NCBI GenBank assembly: GCA_034409055.1
Contig: DAOUMU010000467.1
Span: 1-47,647 of the forward strand
Direction of reading: 5' to 3'
Source of the DNA: DAOUMU01 sp034409055
GTDB lineage: Bacteria; Chloroflexota; Anaerolineae; 4572-78; J111
DNA length: 47,647 nucleotides
Below, piece by piece: positions 33,193-42,315 of the stretch. Both the position numbers and the translations under genes were made by a program. The notes under the pieces are model-generated. The model ran no database searches. It was not told where the DNA came from and worked only from the letters and a program-made list of their open reading frames with translations. Position 1 is the stretch's first letter. Every line of letters starts with the position of its first letter.

Positions 33193-33987
33193 ATGAACAT
33201 CATCACTTTAATTAAACAAGTGCCCGATACGGCTCAACTTTCCAGTACCGTCGATGGTTTAAGACTGATGGAAGAGGGCGGCCCCAGGATTGTCAATCCC
33301 TGGGATGAGTACGCCATTGAAACCGGATTACAGTTGAAGGAAGCCCATGGCGGCAAAGTGACCGCCTTGTGTATGGGCAAACCCGAGGCGGTCGAAGCCC
33401 TCAAAACGGCCCTGGCTATGGGCGCAGACGAAGCCATCCTGGTCGCAGATCCGGCCCTGGCCGGCAGCGATAGCCTGGCCACGGCCCGGGCATTGGCCGC
33501 AGCCATTAACAAAGTGGGAGATTGTGACCTGATTATCGGTGGCCGTTCTACGATCGATAGCAATACGGCTGCCACCGCCGCGCAGGTAGCTGCTTTGCTC
33601 GGCCTCCCGCAGATTTCCTACGTGGCTGCCCTCAAGGCCGTCGATCCGGCCGCCGGCACGATCACGGCCACCCGGCTCCTGGAGCAGGGCCGGGAAACGG
33701 TCAAGAGCCGGTTACCGGCGATCATTACCGTGGTCAAAGAGATCAACGAACCCCGCTTCCCCACCTTTATTGGCGTTCGCCGGGCGGCCAAGGCCACCAT
33801 CCCCACCTGGAACCTGGCCGATCTTGGCCTTGACGCCGGTCAGGTAGGTCAGGCCGGTTCTCAGGCCAGGTGGTCAGAGATAAACCTACCTCCCAGCCAA
33901 GAGGCGGAAGTGGAAATAATCGAAGGTTCTCCGGCCGAAGCAGCCAAAACATTGGTCGACCGGCTGATGGCCGAGAAGGTGATATAG
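33193..33987 (+). CDS. etfB: Electron transfer flavoprotein beta subunit
   Basis: A 264-residue EtfB. ETF is an alpha/beta heterodimer with FAD and AMP (or a second FAD in bifurcating forms) that passes electrons from dehydrogenases such as acyl-CoA dehydrogenases. Typical features are the N-terminal LIKQVPDTAQ, the central TALAMGADEAILV and a DSNTAATAAQVAALLGLPQISYV segment. I chose ATG 33193, which has AAGGAAA upstream; a GTG at 33175 is in frame. Its stop is 6 bases before etfA, so the two form one operon. I see no dehydrogenase or ETF-quinone oxidoreductase gene next door. Confidence 0.93.
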   Translation: MNIITLIKQVPDTAQLSSTVDGLRLMEEGGPRIVNPWDEYAIETGLQLKEAHGGKVTALCMGKPEAVEALKTALAMGADEAILVADPALAGSDSLATARALAAAINKVGDCDLIIGGRSTIDSNTAATAAQVAALLGLPQISYVAALKAVDPAAGTITATRLLEQGRETVKSRLPAIITVVKEINEPRFPTFIGVRRAAKATIPTWNLADLGLDAGQVGQAGSQARWSEINLPPSQEAEVEIIEGSPAEAAKTLVDRLMAEKVI

Positions 33988-33993
33988 GAGAAT

Positions 33994-34983
33994 ATGATGT
34001 CAAACAACGTCTTTGTCTGGATTGAGCAATCTGACGGCCAGGTAGACCCCATTGCCTGGGAAACCCTGGGAGTGGCTGGCCAGGTGGCCGGTGATTTGGG
34101 CGGCCAGCTTGTGGCCATCGTTTTGGGTGAGAATGTCGATAGCCTGGCCGAACAGGCCATTCAATATGGGGCCGATCAGGTGTTTGTGGCCGACGATGCC
34201 ACCCTGAAGCATTTCCGTTTAGAGCCTTATGCCGCCATCCTGGTCAAACTGGCCCAGGAACAGACCCCGGCGGTCATTTTGATGGGCGCCAGCAACGCCG
34301 GCCTGGAACTATCGGCCTACGTGGCGGCCAGGTTGGGCGTGGGTCTGGCCCCTGATTGTACCGGCCTGGTTGTGGAGGACGGCCAGTTGGTGGTCACCCG
34401 CCCGGCCTTGAGCGGTAACGTCTTGGCCAGGGTTGTTTTTGGAGACGCGCGTCCCCAAATGGCCACCCTCCGCCGCCGCCTCTTTCCCATGCCGGAGGCC
34501 GATGCCGGCCGATCCGGTCAGATAACAGCCGTGCCCCCGGTGCTGGCCGAAGCAGACATCCCGACCAAAGTGGAGGGAGTTGAAGCGGCCACCAGTGCAG
34601 TCAGCCTGACCGATGCCCGGATTATTGTCTCCGGCGGACGCGGGGTAGGCGGCCCCGCAGGGTTTGCTCCGGTCAAAGCCCTGACCGAGGCCCTGGGGGG
34701 GGCCATGGGCGCCAGCCGGGCCGCCGTCGATGCCGGCTGGATTCCATATAACCACCAGGTAGGCCAAACCGGCAAAACCGTCCAACCCGACCTTTACATC
34801 GCCTGTGGCATCTCCGGCGCCATCCAACACCTGGCCGGCATGAAAACAGCCAAATACATCGTGGCCATTAACAAAGACCCCGACGCCCCCATCTTTAGAT
34901 ATGCCCACTACGGCATCGTCGGCGATCTATTCGAGTACATCCCCGCCCTGACAGAGGAGATTAAGAAGCGGTTGGGGTCGTAG
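33994..34983 (+). CDS. etfA: Electron transfer flavoprotein alpha subunit
   Basis: A 329-residue EtfA. The N-terminal domain is ETF-like (FVWIEQSDGQ ... QYGADQVFVADD); the C-terminal FAD domain has SGGRGVGGPAGF, GASRAAVDAGW, the QVGQTGKTVQPDLYIA segment and ISGAIQH, followed by INKDPDAPIFRYAHYGIVGD, all typical of EtfA. AGGAG precedes ATG 33994; a second ATG three bases later is equally usable. It is cotranscribed with etfB. A strong hairpin at 35102-35136 terminates the operon. Confidence 0.95.
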   Translation: MMSNNVFVWIEQSDGQVDPIAWETLGVAGQVAGDLGGQLVAIVLGENVDSLAEQAIQYGADQVFVADDATLKHFRLEPYAAILVKLAQEQTPAVILMGASNAGLELSAYVAARLGVGLAPDCTGLVVEDGQLVVTRPALSGNVLARVVFGDARPQMATLRRRLFPMPEADAGRSGQITAVPPVLAEADIPTKVEGVEAATSAVSLTDARIIVSGGRGVGGPAGFAPVKALTEALGGAMGASRAAVDAGWIPYNHQVGQTGKTVQPDLYIACGISGAIQHLAGMKTAKYIVAINKDPDAPIFRYAHYGIVGDLFEYIPALTEEIKKRLGS

Positions 34984-35101
34984 GTAGGCTGTCCCAGATC
35001 CCACCCATGACTGCTTTAAGATCATTGGCAGACATATAATGGGATTAACCGCGCCTTGAATACTATAACGTCAAGGCTTTTGTAAAGATAAGCTGCCAAA
35101 C

Positions 35102-35136
35102 AAAAAATACCGACTCGTAACGAGCCGGTATTTTTT
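35102..35136. terminator. Intrinsic terminator after etfBA
   Basis: AAAAAATACCG...CGGTATTTTTT with a 10-bp stem (one mismatch), TAA loop and T6 tail on the plus strand; the A6 on the other side also lets it act for the convergent minus-strand gene. Confidence 0.85.
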
Positions 35137-35182
35137 GTGAAAGTGATAACCCTCAGGCTATTTTCTGCCTAGAAGATACTCA

Positions 35183-37066
35183 TCAATCGTAGGAGATACC
35201 ATTCAGGTTGGCGGCATAACCATTGGAGGTATAGAACGTGTTCGAGCCAAGCACTGAGAGTATCCCAGTCCCTTCGATGAAGGCAGCCCCCGCAAAGTTA
35301 GCCGGAGCATTCTTTACACCGGAATCACTCCCTTCACCACCAGGCAGATAATAGGTCATGGTGCCATTAGCGGGGACCGTCGTGCTACCGCCATTATTGC
35401 TGTTAGCCGGTTGCAGTACAGTCGTAGTACCGGCCGTGTCAACCAACGTCACCGTGACCGCATTGGCCGCCCCGGAAAGGTCCTGAATTTGGATCCCGGT
35501 GACCCAGTCGCTAGCCGCGTTTTTGTTATAGACGATGGGCAAGGCGGCTTTCGCCTTGGCGATAGCCGGGTTGGCCATAATGGAGCTGTAACCCATCGAA
35601 CCGGAGGCTTCATAATTGGCCGAGTTGTTGATGGCCACAAATTTGGACCCGTCGGCCGTGACCTTGACTCCGCCAAATGTGCTCTTGTTGCTCGGGAAGG
35701 TGCTGGGGAAGTAGAAGGTAGCACTTCCACCAGGCTTGACACTTTGTTGACTGGTAACGGTACTACCATCCGAAATTGTATATTGCAGGGTTAAATTTGC
35801 GGTAGCCGTCCCAACATTGACCAACTGAACACCACTATTCCAGCCACCGGAATAGTCGTTGAAAGCCAGCGGAGAGATAAAGGTGGTTCCAGCTTCAGCA
35901 TCCGGCACCCCGACGAACCAGGCCGATTGTGGAATTGAGGGGTCGTTCATGAAGTTCTCCATAGCCACAGTAATATTCGAGGTGCCATCGGTCGCCTCAA
36001 CCGTAGCATAACCGAACCCAGAACCGAACCCGTTGAAGGCGGCGTCCATAATATCAACAATCGCTGACTCGTTGGGATTGACATTGACCGTCTTGGACGC
36101 GGACGCAGTGGTCGTGCCCGTATTGAACAGGCTAATCCTGATCCCCAGATTGTTGGTGCTGCTGGCGTTCTGGACAAAGAAGGTGGATTGCCAGCCACCA
36201 CTGAAGTTTCTGAAGACAAGCGGCAGGGTAAACTTGGGAGCAGGGGTGCTAACGCCTGCATAAGCATCGCCGGCCCCGGTGGAGTTGATGTTGAAGGTCG
36301 CTACAGCCATTTGCGTATTGGAGGAAACAACACCACCGTACGAACCCGTGCTAAATTCGGAAGAGGTGACGTGAACCACTTTCCTCGGCCCGACCTGCTT
36401 GTTAATCGGGGTCGCATTACCCCCACTGTACAAGGTCAGCGAGGCATTGGCCGTATCGGTTGAGCTCAAGTTTTGCAGGCCAATGACCGTGGTGGTCCAG
36501 ATGCCGGGATCGGCAAATGTACCAATCTCACCATCATCTTTCTCTGCTATGATCGGCTCCTGAGTCGGTTCCACCGTCGGCTCAACAGTCGGTTCCTCGG
36601 TCGGCTCTGCCGTCGCCTCCTCGGTCGGTTCCGGCGTGGGTTCCTCGGTCGGCTCTGCTGTCGGTTCAGGCGCAGGCTCTTCCGTCGGTTCCTCGGTTGG
36701 CTCCGGAGCTGGCTCTTCAGTCGGCTCCGGCGACGGTTCTTCGGTCGGCTCCGGCGCAGGCTCTTCCGTCGGTTCTTCAGTCGGCTCAGGTACCGGTTCC
36801 TCAGTCGGCTCCGGCGCAGGCTCTTCGGTCGGCTCAACCGTTGGCTCCTCGGTTGGCTCCTCAGTCGGCTCAACCGTTGGCTCCTCAGTCGGCTCAGATA
36901 CCGGTTCCTCAGTTGCCTCGGGTGCTGGCTCCTCGGTCGGCTCAGGTGCAGACTCTTCGGTCACCTCAGGCACCGGTTCCTGAGTCGGCTCCTGAGCTAC
37001 TGCTATACCCGTGATTAACAGTACTAGAGAAATGGATAAAAGCAACGTTAAAAATCGTTTATACAT
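35183..37066 (-). CDS. Secreted protein with Pro/Glu/Thr stalk and repeated beta-domains
   Basis: A 627-residue secreted protein. Residues 1-25 are a signal peptide (LLLSISLVLLITGIAVAQ). Residues 26-172 are about 25 imperfect EPTEEP/EPTEEPAP units, an extended acidic stalk. The rest (about 180-627) is rich in Ser/Thr/Gly/Asn with beta-strand patterns, including repeated TTVIGLQNLSS, PLVFRNFSGGWQSTFFVQNAS, PLAFNDYSGGWNSGVQLVN and PIVYNKNAASDWVTGIQIQ motifs: four related beta-sandwich modules. I do not recognise a catalytic site, and no C-terminal sorting signal is evident. It probably lies on the surface. The DNA of the stalk, 36540-36985, is a strongly periodic low-complexity repeat. Confidence 0.82.
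   Translation of the reverse strand: MYKRFLTLLLSISLVLLITGIAVAQEPTQEPVPEVTEESAPEPTEEPAPEATEEPVSEPTEEPTVEPTEEPTEEPTVEPTEEPAPEPTEEPVPEPTEEPTEEPAPEPTEEPSPEPTEEPAPEPTEEPTEEPAPEPTAEPTEEPTPEPTEEATAEPTEEPTVEPTVEPTQEPIIAEKDDGEIGTFADPGIWTTTVIGLQNLSSTDTANASLTLYSGGNATPINKQVGPRKVVHVTSSEFSTGSYGGVVSSNTQMAVATFNINSTGAGDAYAGVSTPAPKFTLPLVFRNFSGGWQSTFFVQNASSTNNLGIRISLFNTGTTTASASKTVNVNPNESAIVDIMDAAFNGFGSGFGYATVEATDGTSNITVAMENFMNDPSIPQSAWFVGVPDAEAGTTFISPLAFNDYSGGWNSGVQLVNVGTATANLTLQYTISDGSTVTSQQSVKPGGSATFYFPSTFPSNKSTFGGVKVTADGSKFVAINNSANYEASGSMGYSSIMANPAIAKAKAALPIVYNKNAASDWVTGIQIQDLSGAANAVTVTLVDTAGTTTVLQPANSNNGGSTTVPANGTMTYYLPGGEGSDSGVKNAPANFAGAAFIEGTGILSVLGSNTFYTSNGYAANLNGISYD
36540..36985. repeat. Low-complexity coding repeat (EPTEEP stalk)
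   Basis: About 25 degenerate units of roughly 18 bp, GAACCGACTGAGGAGCC-like on the minus strand. This region can expand or contract by slippage and probably varies between strains. Confidence 0.8.
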
Positions 37067-37239
37067 CTTTTAACTCCTCCATTAAAATTTGGACTTGGAA
37101 AATGATAGGACAAACTGCTTGTACCGTCTGGGATACTGGTGCCACCATCAAGCACCCCCATCTTTGACAACAACTGCTTTTGAGTAGATCCATCATTTGC
37201 TTCTCCTTATCTGCATTTGAGTTCAGCCTGATTCGACGG

Positions 37240-39914
37240 TTAATATCGCCACGTCGCCGACCACGAACCAGTGCCTAATGTCCATCCGTTACAGGCCTGA
37301 AAGAAGTAGGTGTAGCTGCCGGAGGCACTAGTTGGGGTCGAAAATTTGCCCGAAACCCCTCCCCCGGAGAACTGACCATCACTGATAGCCACATCCTTCC
37401 AGGACAATTGGTAGGTACCGCAACCAGAAACGTAAACCTCTGTGGTAAAGTCGTGAACAGTACTACTATCTGCTGTAACCTCAAACGAAACCTTACTCCC
37501 AGACCAATAGCCCGGTTTTGGCACGACTCCGGGCTGAGAAGCGACCTGAACGGAGACCACATTACTCCAGGGACCGTGGCCAAATGAATTGGTGGCCTGC
37601 ACCCGATAGTAGTAGGTCCCAGTGCCTCTACCAGTGATTGTTTTAGACGTACTGGCACCGGAATAGACCGTAATCGGGCTGGTAAAGTTCTCGTCGTTGT
37701 CTTCTTCCAAGACGTATCCTGTTGCCTCACTAATATTGCTCCAACTAATCGTATAGTTTCCGTCCCCATCGTTGTTGTCAATGGGGGCTAACGTTGGCGC
37801 CGATGGTACCCCAGCATTCTTTAGAATGATGGGTAAGTAAACGCTGCTGACTTGTGGTGGGGGTGTATCCACGCTGAAGTTGCGGGTGAAGTCGTCGCCA
37901 CCCGTGCCATCGCCGTTGCCGTCGAGCGAGTTCCCGATCACGTCCTTGATGGAGGTACTGCCGCAGGCCAACAGCCGGTAGTTGTCGGCCGGGAGCCTGG
38001 TGCCGCCGTTGACATTCAGGGTGGCCACCTGGGTCCCACTGTTATAGATGACGCTGTCGATAGGGATGGCTTGATCGTCGCCCTGGACCGCCCCGCAAAC
38101 AGTCGTCTGGAAGGCGTTGTCGGTGCCGTCGCTGAATAGGCGGTAGTTAGCGGGGTTGGTCACGTCATGGGTGCCGGTGTCTCCGGTCGGATCTTGAACC
38201 GCCTCGTTGAAGGTGAGCAGGAGTTGGGTGATGGCCACGGTAGTGGTTTCACTTTCGTCTAAACTCCCGTCACCCGTGTCGGCGTTGGAATTGACCTTAT
38301 TGACCTTCGGCGGCATCGTATCCGCGGTGAAGTCAGCCATCATAGTACTGGCACAGCTACCGATATTGGCCACGGCAACGCCGCTGAAGCTGCCATCATA
38401 GAGCTTGCTATTGGGAGTGGAGGTATCGTTAAAGGTGGTCTTGTTGCCGGAACCCGGATAAGGATCGCCCGCATCGCCCCGATTGGTCTTGCTGTCCAAG
38501 TGATTCAGGCCGTCGGCTTCCTCCACGTCGACCAGTTTGCGCGTCTCGTCGGCATTGGCCGAGTTTGTCTGGGTGCGAGTCTCGTCGATGTGCCAGATGA
38601 GCAGGCCACAGCCGGGCAGAGCGGCATCATAGCCGGTCTTTTGCCGGTTTTCCACCAGGAAATATTCGCCTGTGCCCGACGTTTGACCGAAACTCCAATC
38701 GACGCCGTTGGGATTGTTCAGCAGTTGAATGACCGAGTTCGTTTTATTATCTTCCACCCGGGGCACGTTGTAGTTGGTGTTAGTGCCCTGGAGCTGAACC
38801 GGCGTGAGCCAGCCCTGGTACCATTTTTCCCAGGCGGAGGGGTGGGCCGGTGTGTCACCACTGTAGGTGGTGCCCAGCCACGAGCCGCTGCCCATCACAC
38901 TCCAATCCCCAACACCTTCAGAGCTCTGGTCGGTGTCGTACAGGTCGGGCCAGCCGATCAGGTGACCTGTCTCGTGTACCATAATGCCAATAGTGGCCGC
39001 GTGGCCCGGATTATCGAAGTTGTTGGCGTGCCATTCACCAAATTGACCGTAAAGGAAGCCGGCAATCCCATCGAGGGGGGTTGGAGTGGTAAAGCCACTC
39101 ATATGTCCCCAGACATTGGGCGTGAGCGCCTGGGCGCCCCCGTAGCTGTTTTCGTAACCAGCCACAATAACGATGATCAGCAGTTCATTGCTAAGCAGGA
39201 CCTTGTCCCCATTCGTATCGAAAGCGGCGTAGTTGACACAACCATCGGCCGCTTGTAGGGCCGCATAGGTAAGATTAGCGCCCCCTACATTCGGGTGATT
39301 GATGCCGAGATTCATCCAGCCGGTCACACCGTCGTTGCTACTCGTGCCACACGTTTCGGCGGCCGGGGTTAGGGTAAATCCGTTGTAGGATACTTCGTTG
39401 TAATAAGCTTTGATGCTGTTGGTCGCGCCAAAAAAGTTGCTGACCCAATTTGCTTCCGTCGTCCCCACCGCTGCCCGGTCATTGAAGCTAATGAGCAAGC
39501 CCAGGGTCGGCACCGAGGGAACACCAACACCAGCCTGCACCTCAAGCTCACTCTGGGGTCTGATGACGACGGGCCGGGCACCACGGGCAGAAGCCGGGGG
39601 GGAGTCTTGACCGGCTACTTTGTCCGTGGCTGCCAACTGGCCGGTATCTTCATCGACCTCGGCGTAGAACCAGTAACCGCTGTCGGGGTCTTGCAGGATG
39701 GTGTAGCCGTCAACGGTTTCCATGCCATTGGCATACTCATCGCCCCAGGCGCGGGCTTCAAACGTGGTCATTCCATCCGGTTGGGTTATGGTAAAGGTGA
39801 GCGGGGCCGGGGGAGCGGCCAAGGCTGGGGGGGGGGCCGCCCGACAACGACGGCTACAGCGGCGACGATCGCCACCAACAGCCAAAACTTTTTATGGATA
39901 CATAAATCCTTCAT
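37240..39914 (-). pseudogene. M6-type secreted metalloprotease with apparent frameshift in a C10 tract
   Basis: The main frame (37240-39885, 881 residues) encodes an M6-like protease. It has the zinc motif HETGH (frame residues 304-308) in MVHETGHLIGWPDLYD, a fibronectin type III domain at about 695-790 (SAPTLAPIDNNDGDGNY ... YYYRVQATNSFGHGPWSN) and a C-terminal beta-domain. Its own N-terminus is not a signal peptide. A good one, with GGAGCG before ATG 39914, lies in another frame: MKDLCIHKKFWLLVAIVAAV. A run of ten C residues (39827-39836 on the plus strand) separates them. Eleven C residues would join the two and place a cleavage site ALA before APPAPL. So this is either a sequencing error or a phase-variable switch; I cannot tell which. 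Confidence 0.75.
39827..39836 (-). repeat. C10 homopolymer tract in the metalloprotease signal region
   Basis: Ten C residues in the coding strand. One more (11) or two fewer (8) would join the signal-peptide frame to the protease frame. Such tracts are typical sites both of sequencing error and of slipped-strand phase variation. Confidence 0.7.
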
Positions 39915-40173
39915 GATCTTTCGCTCCTTTCACTATCTCCTAATTGAATAGATATTTGATCACCGACAACCCAATAGTTGTCGCTAGCCTCATCGACACT
40001 AAATGTGAGCTGAACCTGTATGGGCCGACCGGATGCATCTGGCAGGATGGGTGAAAATATTTTAGACATTCGTGAATTTCACCCATAATTTTTGTTTCAT
40101 TGTAACATCCTCCTTGTACTCCTATAATAAGACCCTTTACCCAAGCGTGCGGCATAACATTCAGGCGTTAAGG

Positions 40174-40380
40174 TCACTTTTCACACATCTGTGGAATCTC
40201 TCCAAAAACCCCACCGGTTACTGTGATGTGATAGCTAACGTCAGGTTTGTCAACAACGATATCCCCCACAATCTTGTAGGTATTTCCACTGTTTTGAATA
40301 GTAATACCACCATCGTCAAACCAATCATTGCCAGTAATACATTTTGACGGTTCATTGTTTCTACTTCCTTCTTCACTCAA
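40174..40380 (-). CDS. Small hypothetical protein, coupled to upstream membrane protein
   Basis: A 68-residue frame from TTG 40380, overlapping the previous stop (TTGA). It has a regular beta-like pattern (ITIQNSGNTYKIVGDIV, then VSYHITVTGG) and no known motif. An overlapping frame from an ATG at about 40354 would give a 45-residue membrane-helix peptide (LLAMIGLTMVVLLF). I favour the 68-residue one because of the overlap and its codon pattern, but neither is certain. The gap 39915-40173 holds no convincing gene. Confidence 0.4.
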   Translation of the reverse strand: MSEEGSRNNEPSKCITGNDWFDDGGITIQNSGNTYKIVGDIVVDKPDVSYHITVTGGVFGEIPQMCEK

Positions 40381-41069
40381 GGTGACTGCACCACGTCTTC
40401 AGGGTCGATGAAGTTCGTCGTGCTGTCGTCAATGGATGTCTCTTGGTGATCTTCCTTCGAGATCACAGATGCCTGCTGAGTGGCGACCAGCTTACCGACA
40501 AGCTGCTCGGCTTGTTCGCGCCCGCGGAGACCCTGGCCTTTCACAACAATCTCATTGCTGGTTGCCAAAGCAGACATGTCAATTGTTACCTTTTCTGTCC
40601 GCCCCATCAGCGAGATGATAAACACTCCTGGCAGAAGGCCCGTGAGCAAATATAGGAGACAACCTTGTTCCGGGGAGAAATAGTTGCGGCTCAGCACAAG
40701 GATATCCTCCGGGTTGCTATCTCGCTTCCAACCAAAGGATGAGGAAACCCAGCTTCCCTTGGGAAACATCTCATTTACAATGGCTTCCAGGGCTGGACGT
40801 AGTAGCGCAGTTGACAATTGCTGCCTGTATTCGGGTGCCTGACGAGTGCGGTTGTGGTTAGCAACAGCAATGGCCACAGCAACGATGAGGATTAACAGCC
40901 AAAGGCAACAAATGGCGTTGGTTCCGTCATCGTTGGACTGCTGCGACGGGCTATAAGCTAAGGCAACCGAGGCTTGAGATGTGACCACACTCCAGATAAC
41001 CACGATGCCAGGCAAGAAGGTAGTTTTTAGACGCCAGTAAAGGCGCACCGACTTTTCTTTGTTTTTCAT
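40377..41069 (-). CDS. Membrane protein of unknown function in the cyclase operon
   Basis: A 230-residue protein. ATG 41069 follows GGAG, and the 35 extra residues of a longer frame overlap the cyclase gene. Two membrane segments are seen near the N-terminus (FLPGIVVIWSVVTSQASVALAY, then CCLWLLILIVAVAIAVA) and another around LLYLLTGLLPGVFIISL. A soluble segment between them (YRQQLSTALLRPALEAIVNEMFPKG) precedes the last helix. I do not recognise the family. It begins 14 bases after the cyclase stop, so the two are probably cotranscribed. Confidence 0.6.
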   Translation of the reverse strand: MKNKEKSVRLYWRLKTTFLPGIVVIWSVVTSQASVALAYSPSQQSNDDGTNAICCLWLLILIVAVAIAVANHNRTRQAPEYRQQLSTALLRPALEAIVNEMFPKGSWVSSSFGWKRDSNPEDILVLSRNYFSPEQGCLLYLLTGLLPGVFIISLMGRTEKVTIDMSALATSNEIVVKGQGLRGREQAEQLVGKLVATQQASVISKEDHQETSIDDSTTNFIDPEDVVQSP

Positions 41070-41082
41070 CGTAACTCCTTTA

Positions 41083-41961
41083 TTACTTCTCATAAACAAC
41101 AACCGGCTCCTGCCGGCCCTTAACTTTGATTCGACCGAGGTAACGACAGCCCGACGGATCACGCAACCGGTCAAAGGTGGCCTGCGAAAGCCAGACTCGG
41201 CCCGGGGTCGCCTGGGCCTGCAATCGTTCGACCAGGTTGATGGGCATGCCCATAATCGTCCGATCTTGACGGTCGGGTGAACCTATAGTGGTGATGACGA
41301 CCTGGCCGGTGCAAATAGCCACCCGGGCGGGGAAGATTAGTCCGCCCGAGGCTGATTGGCGACGGTTGAAATCAGTAACTGCCTGTTGGAGGGCACAACC
41401 GGCCTGAACTGCGTCATCGGCCTTGTCGAAGATGCTGAGAAATCCGTCTCCCAGGTATTTGTCCACGTCCCCCTGGTGGCGATAAACGATTCGGGTCAGC
41501 CTGTCCAGGTAGGCGTTGAGGTCGGCCAGGACCTGACCGAGCGGATGGTTGTCGATCAGTTCGGTGAAGTTAACGATGTCCAGCCGCAGCATCGAAACTT
41601 CACGGGTTTCGGTGGGCAGAACCTGCTGACCCTGCCAGGCAACTTTAGTCGCTTCGGTCCAGGTCGAGCGAGAGAGGAAGGGCCGGACAACGGCCTGTAG
41701 GGTTTGACTGCGCTCGTAGGCAGTCCAGGCGAGTTGGTAAAGACAGGCCAACTCCTGGACCAGTTGATTGAGATCAGGGCTCGAAGATGGTACGCTCAAA
41801 TTCAACCGGTCAGCATCCATCACTCTGGTCGATGTGGCGAGGGATTTATTCGTTCGGGCCAGGGGAACGTTCAACTCAGCGGGCCGATCCTGGCTAAAAA
41901 GCTCTGGTATGGGCCAGCAGTTGTCCAGAGCAAACCGGGCTGTGCTTTCATTGTAGAACAT
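41083..41961 (-). CDS. Class III adenylate/guanylate cyclase domain protein
   Basis: A 292-residue soluble protein. Residues about 130-290 are a class III nucleotidyl cyclase catalytic domain: metal-binding Asp in LRLDIVNFTEL, second Asp in KYLGDGFLSIF, and the PINLVERLQ segment containing the transition-state Asn/Arg. The N-terminal 120 residues are helical and may sense a ligand. The product (cAMP or cGMP) cannot be told by motif alone. A membrane protein and a small gene follow on the same strand. The sigma-factor gene diverges from it 354 bases away. Confidence 0.82.
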   Translation of the reverse strand: MFYNESTARFALDNCWPIPELFSQDRPAELNVPLARTNKSLATSTRVMDADRLNLSVPSSSPDLNQLVQELACLYQLAWTAYERSQTLQAVVRPFLSRSTWTEATKVAWQGQQVLPTETREVSMLRLDIVNFTELIDNHPLGQVLADLNAYLDRLTRIVYRHQGDVDKYLGDGFLSIFDKADDAVQAGCALQQAVTDFNRRQSASGGLIFPARVAICTGQVVITTIGSPDRQDRTIMGMPINLVERLQAQATPGRVWLSQATFDRLRDPSGCRYLGRIKVKGRQEPVVVYEK

Positions 41962-42133
41962 CGGGCAACCTCCCTATTTAATAAAATGAAGGACGTTTTG
42001 TGTCGGCCTTTTCGTCGTTCGACTAACGCTCTCTGTAAAGATAAGAGCCAACCAGGGCCGAAACGTTACAATCAAAAATATTCAAAATGAATTTTTTTTG
42101 AAATTTAAACTGAAATATTAGGGCGACTTTCTA

Positions 42134-42142
42134 TGGTATAAT
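42134..42142 (+). promoter_or_regulatory. Extended -10 element for the sigma-factor gene
   Basis: TGGTATAAT on the plus strand, 174 bases upstream of the chosen sigma start. The intervening leader (42143-42315) could be translated from an alternative ATG at 42148, so it may hold a longer N-terminus or regulatory sequence. Confidence 0.45.
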
Positions 42143-42315
42143 AGGAGTTGCTTGGAAAAAGCTCTGTTCTGCCACAACCTTTCCCTACTGCACAATATTT
42201 ACACCCTCTACGAATTCAATCGTTTATCTTGTCCGAAACCAAGCAGAACGCATCGGATCAGCGGGCACAGGAGATAATTTCTATCGAACCTTCTCTCTTA
42301 CGTAAGGAACTACTA

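Noticed and set aside
36473..37018. Plus-strand Arg/Gly/Ser-rich frames opposite the EPTEEP stalk
   Set aside because: They are frames of a low-complexity repeat that avoids stops on both strands; the minus-strand protein has a signal peptide and clear domains.
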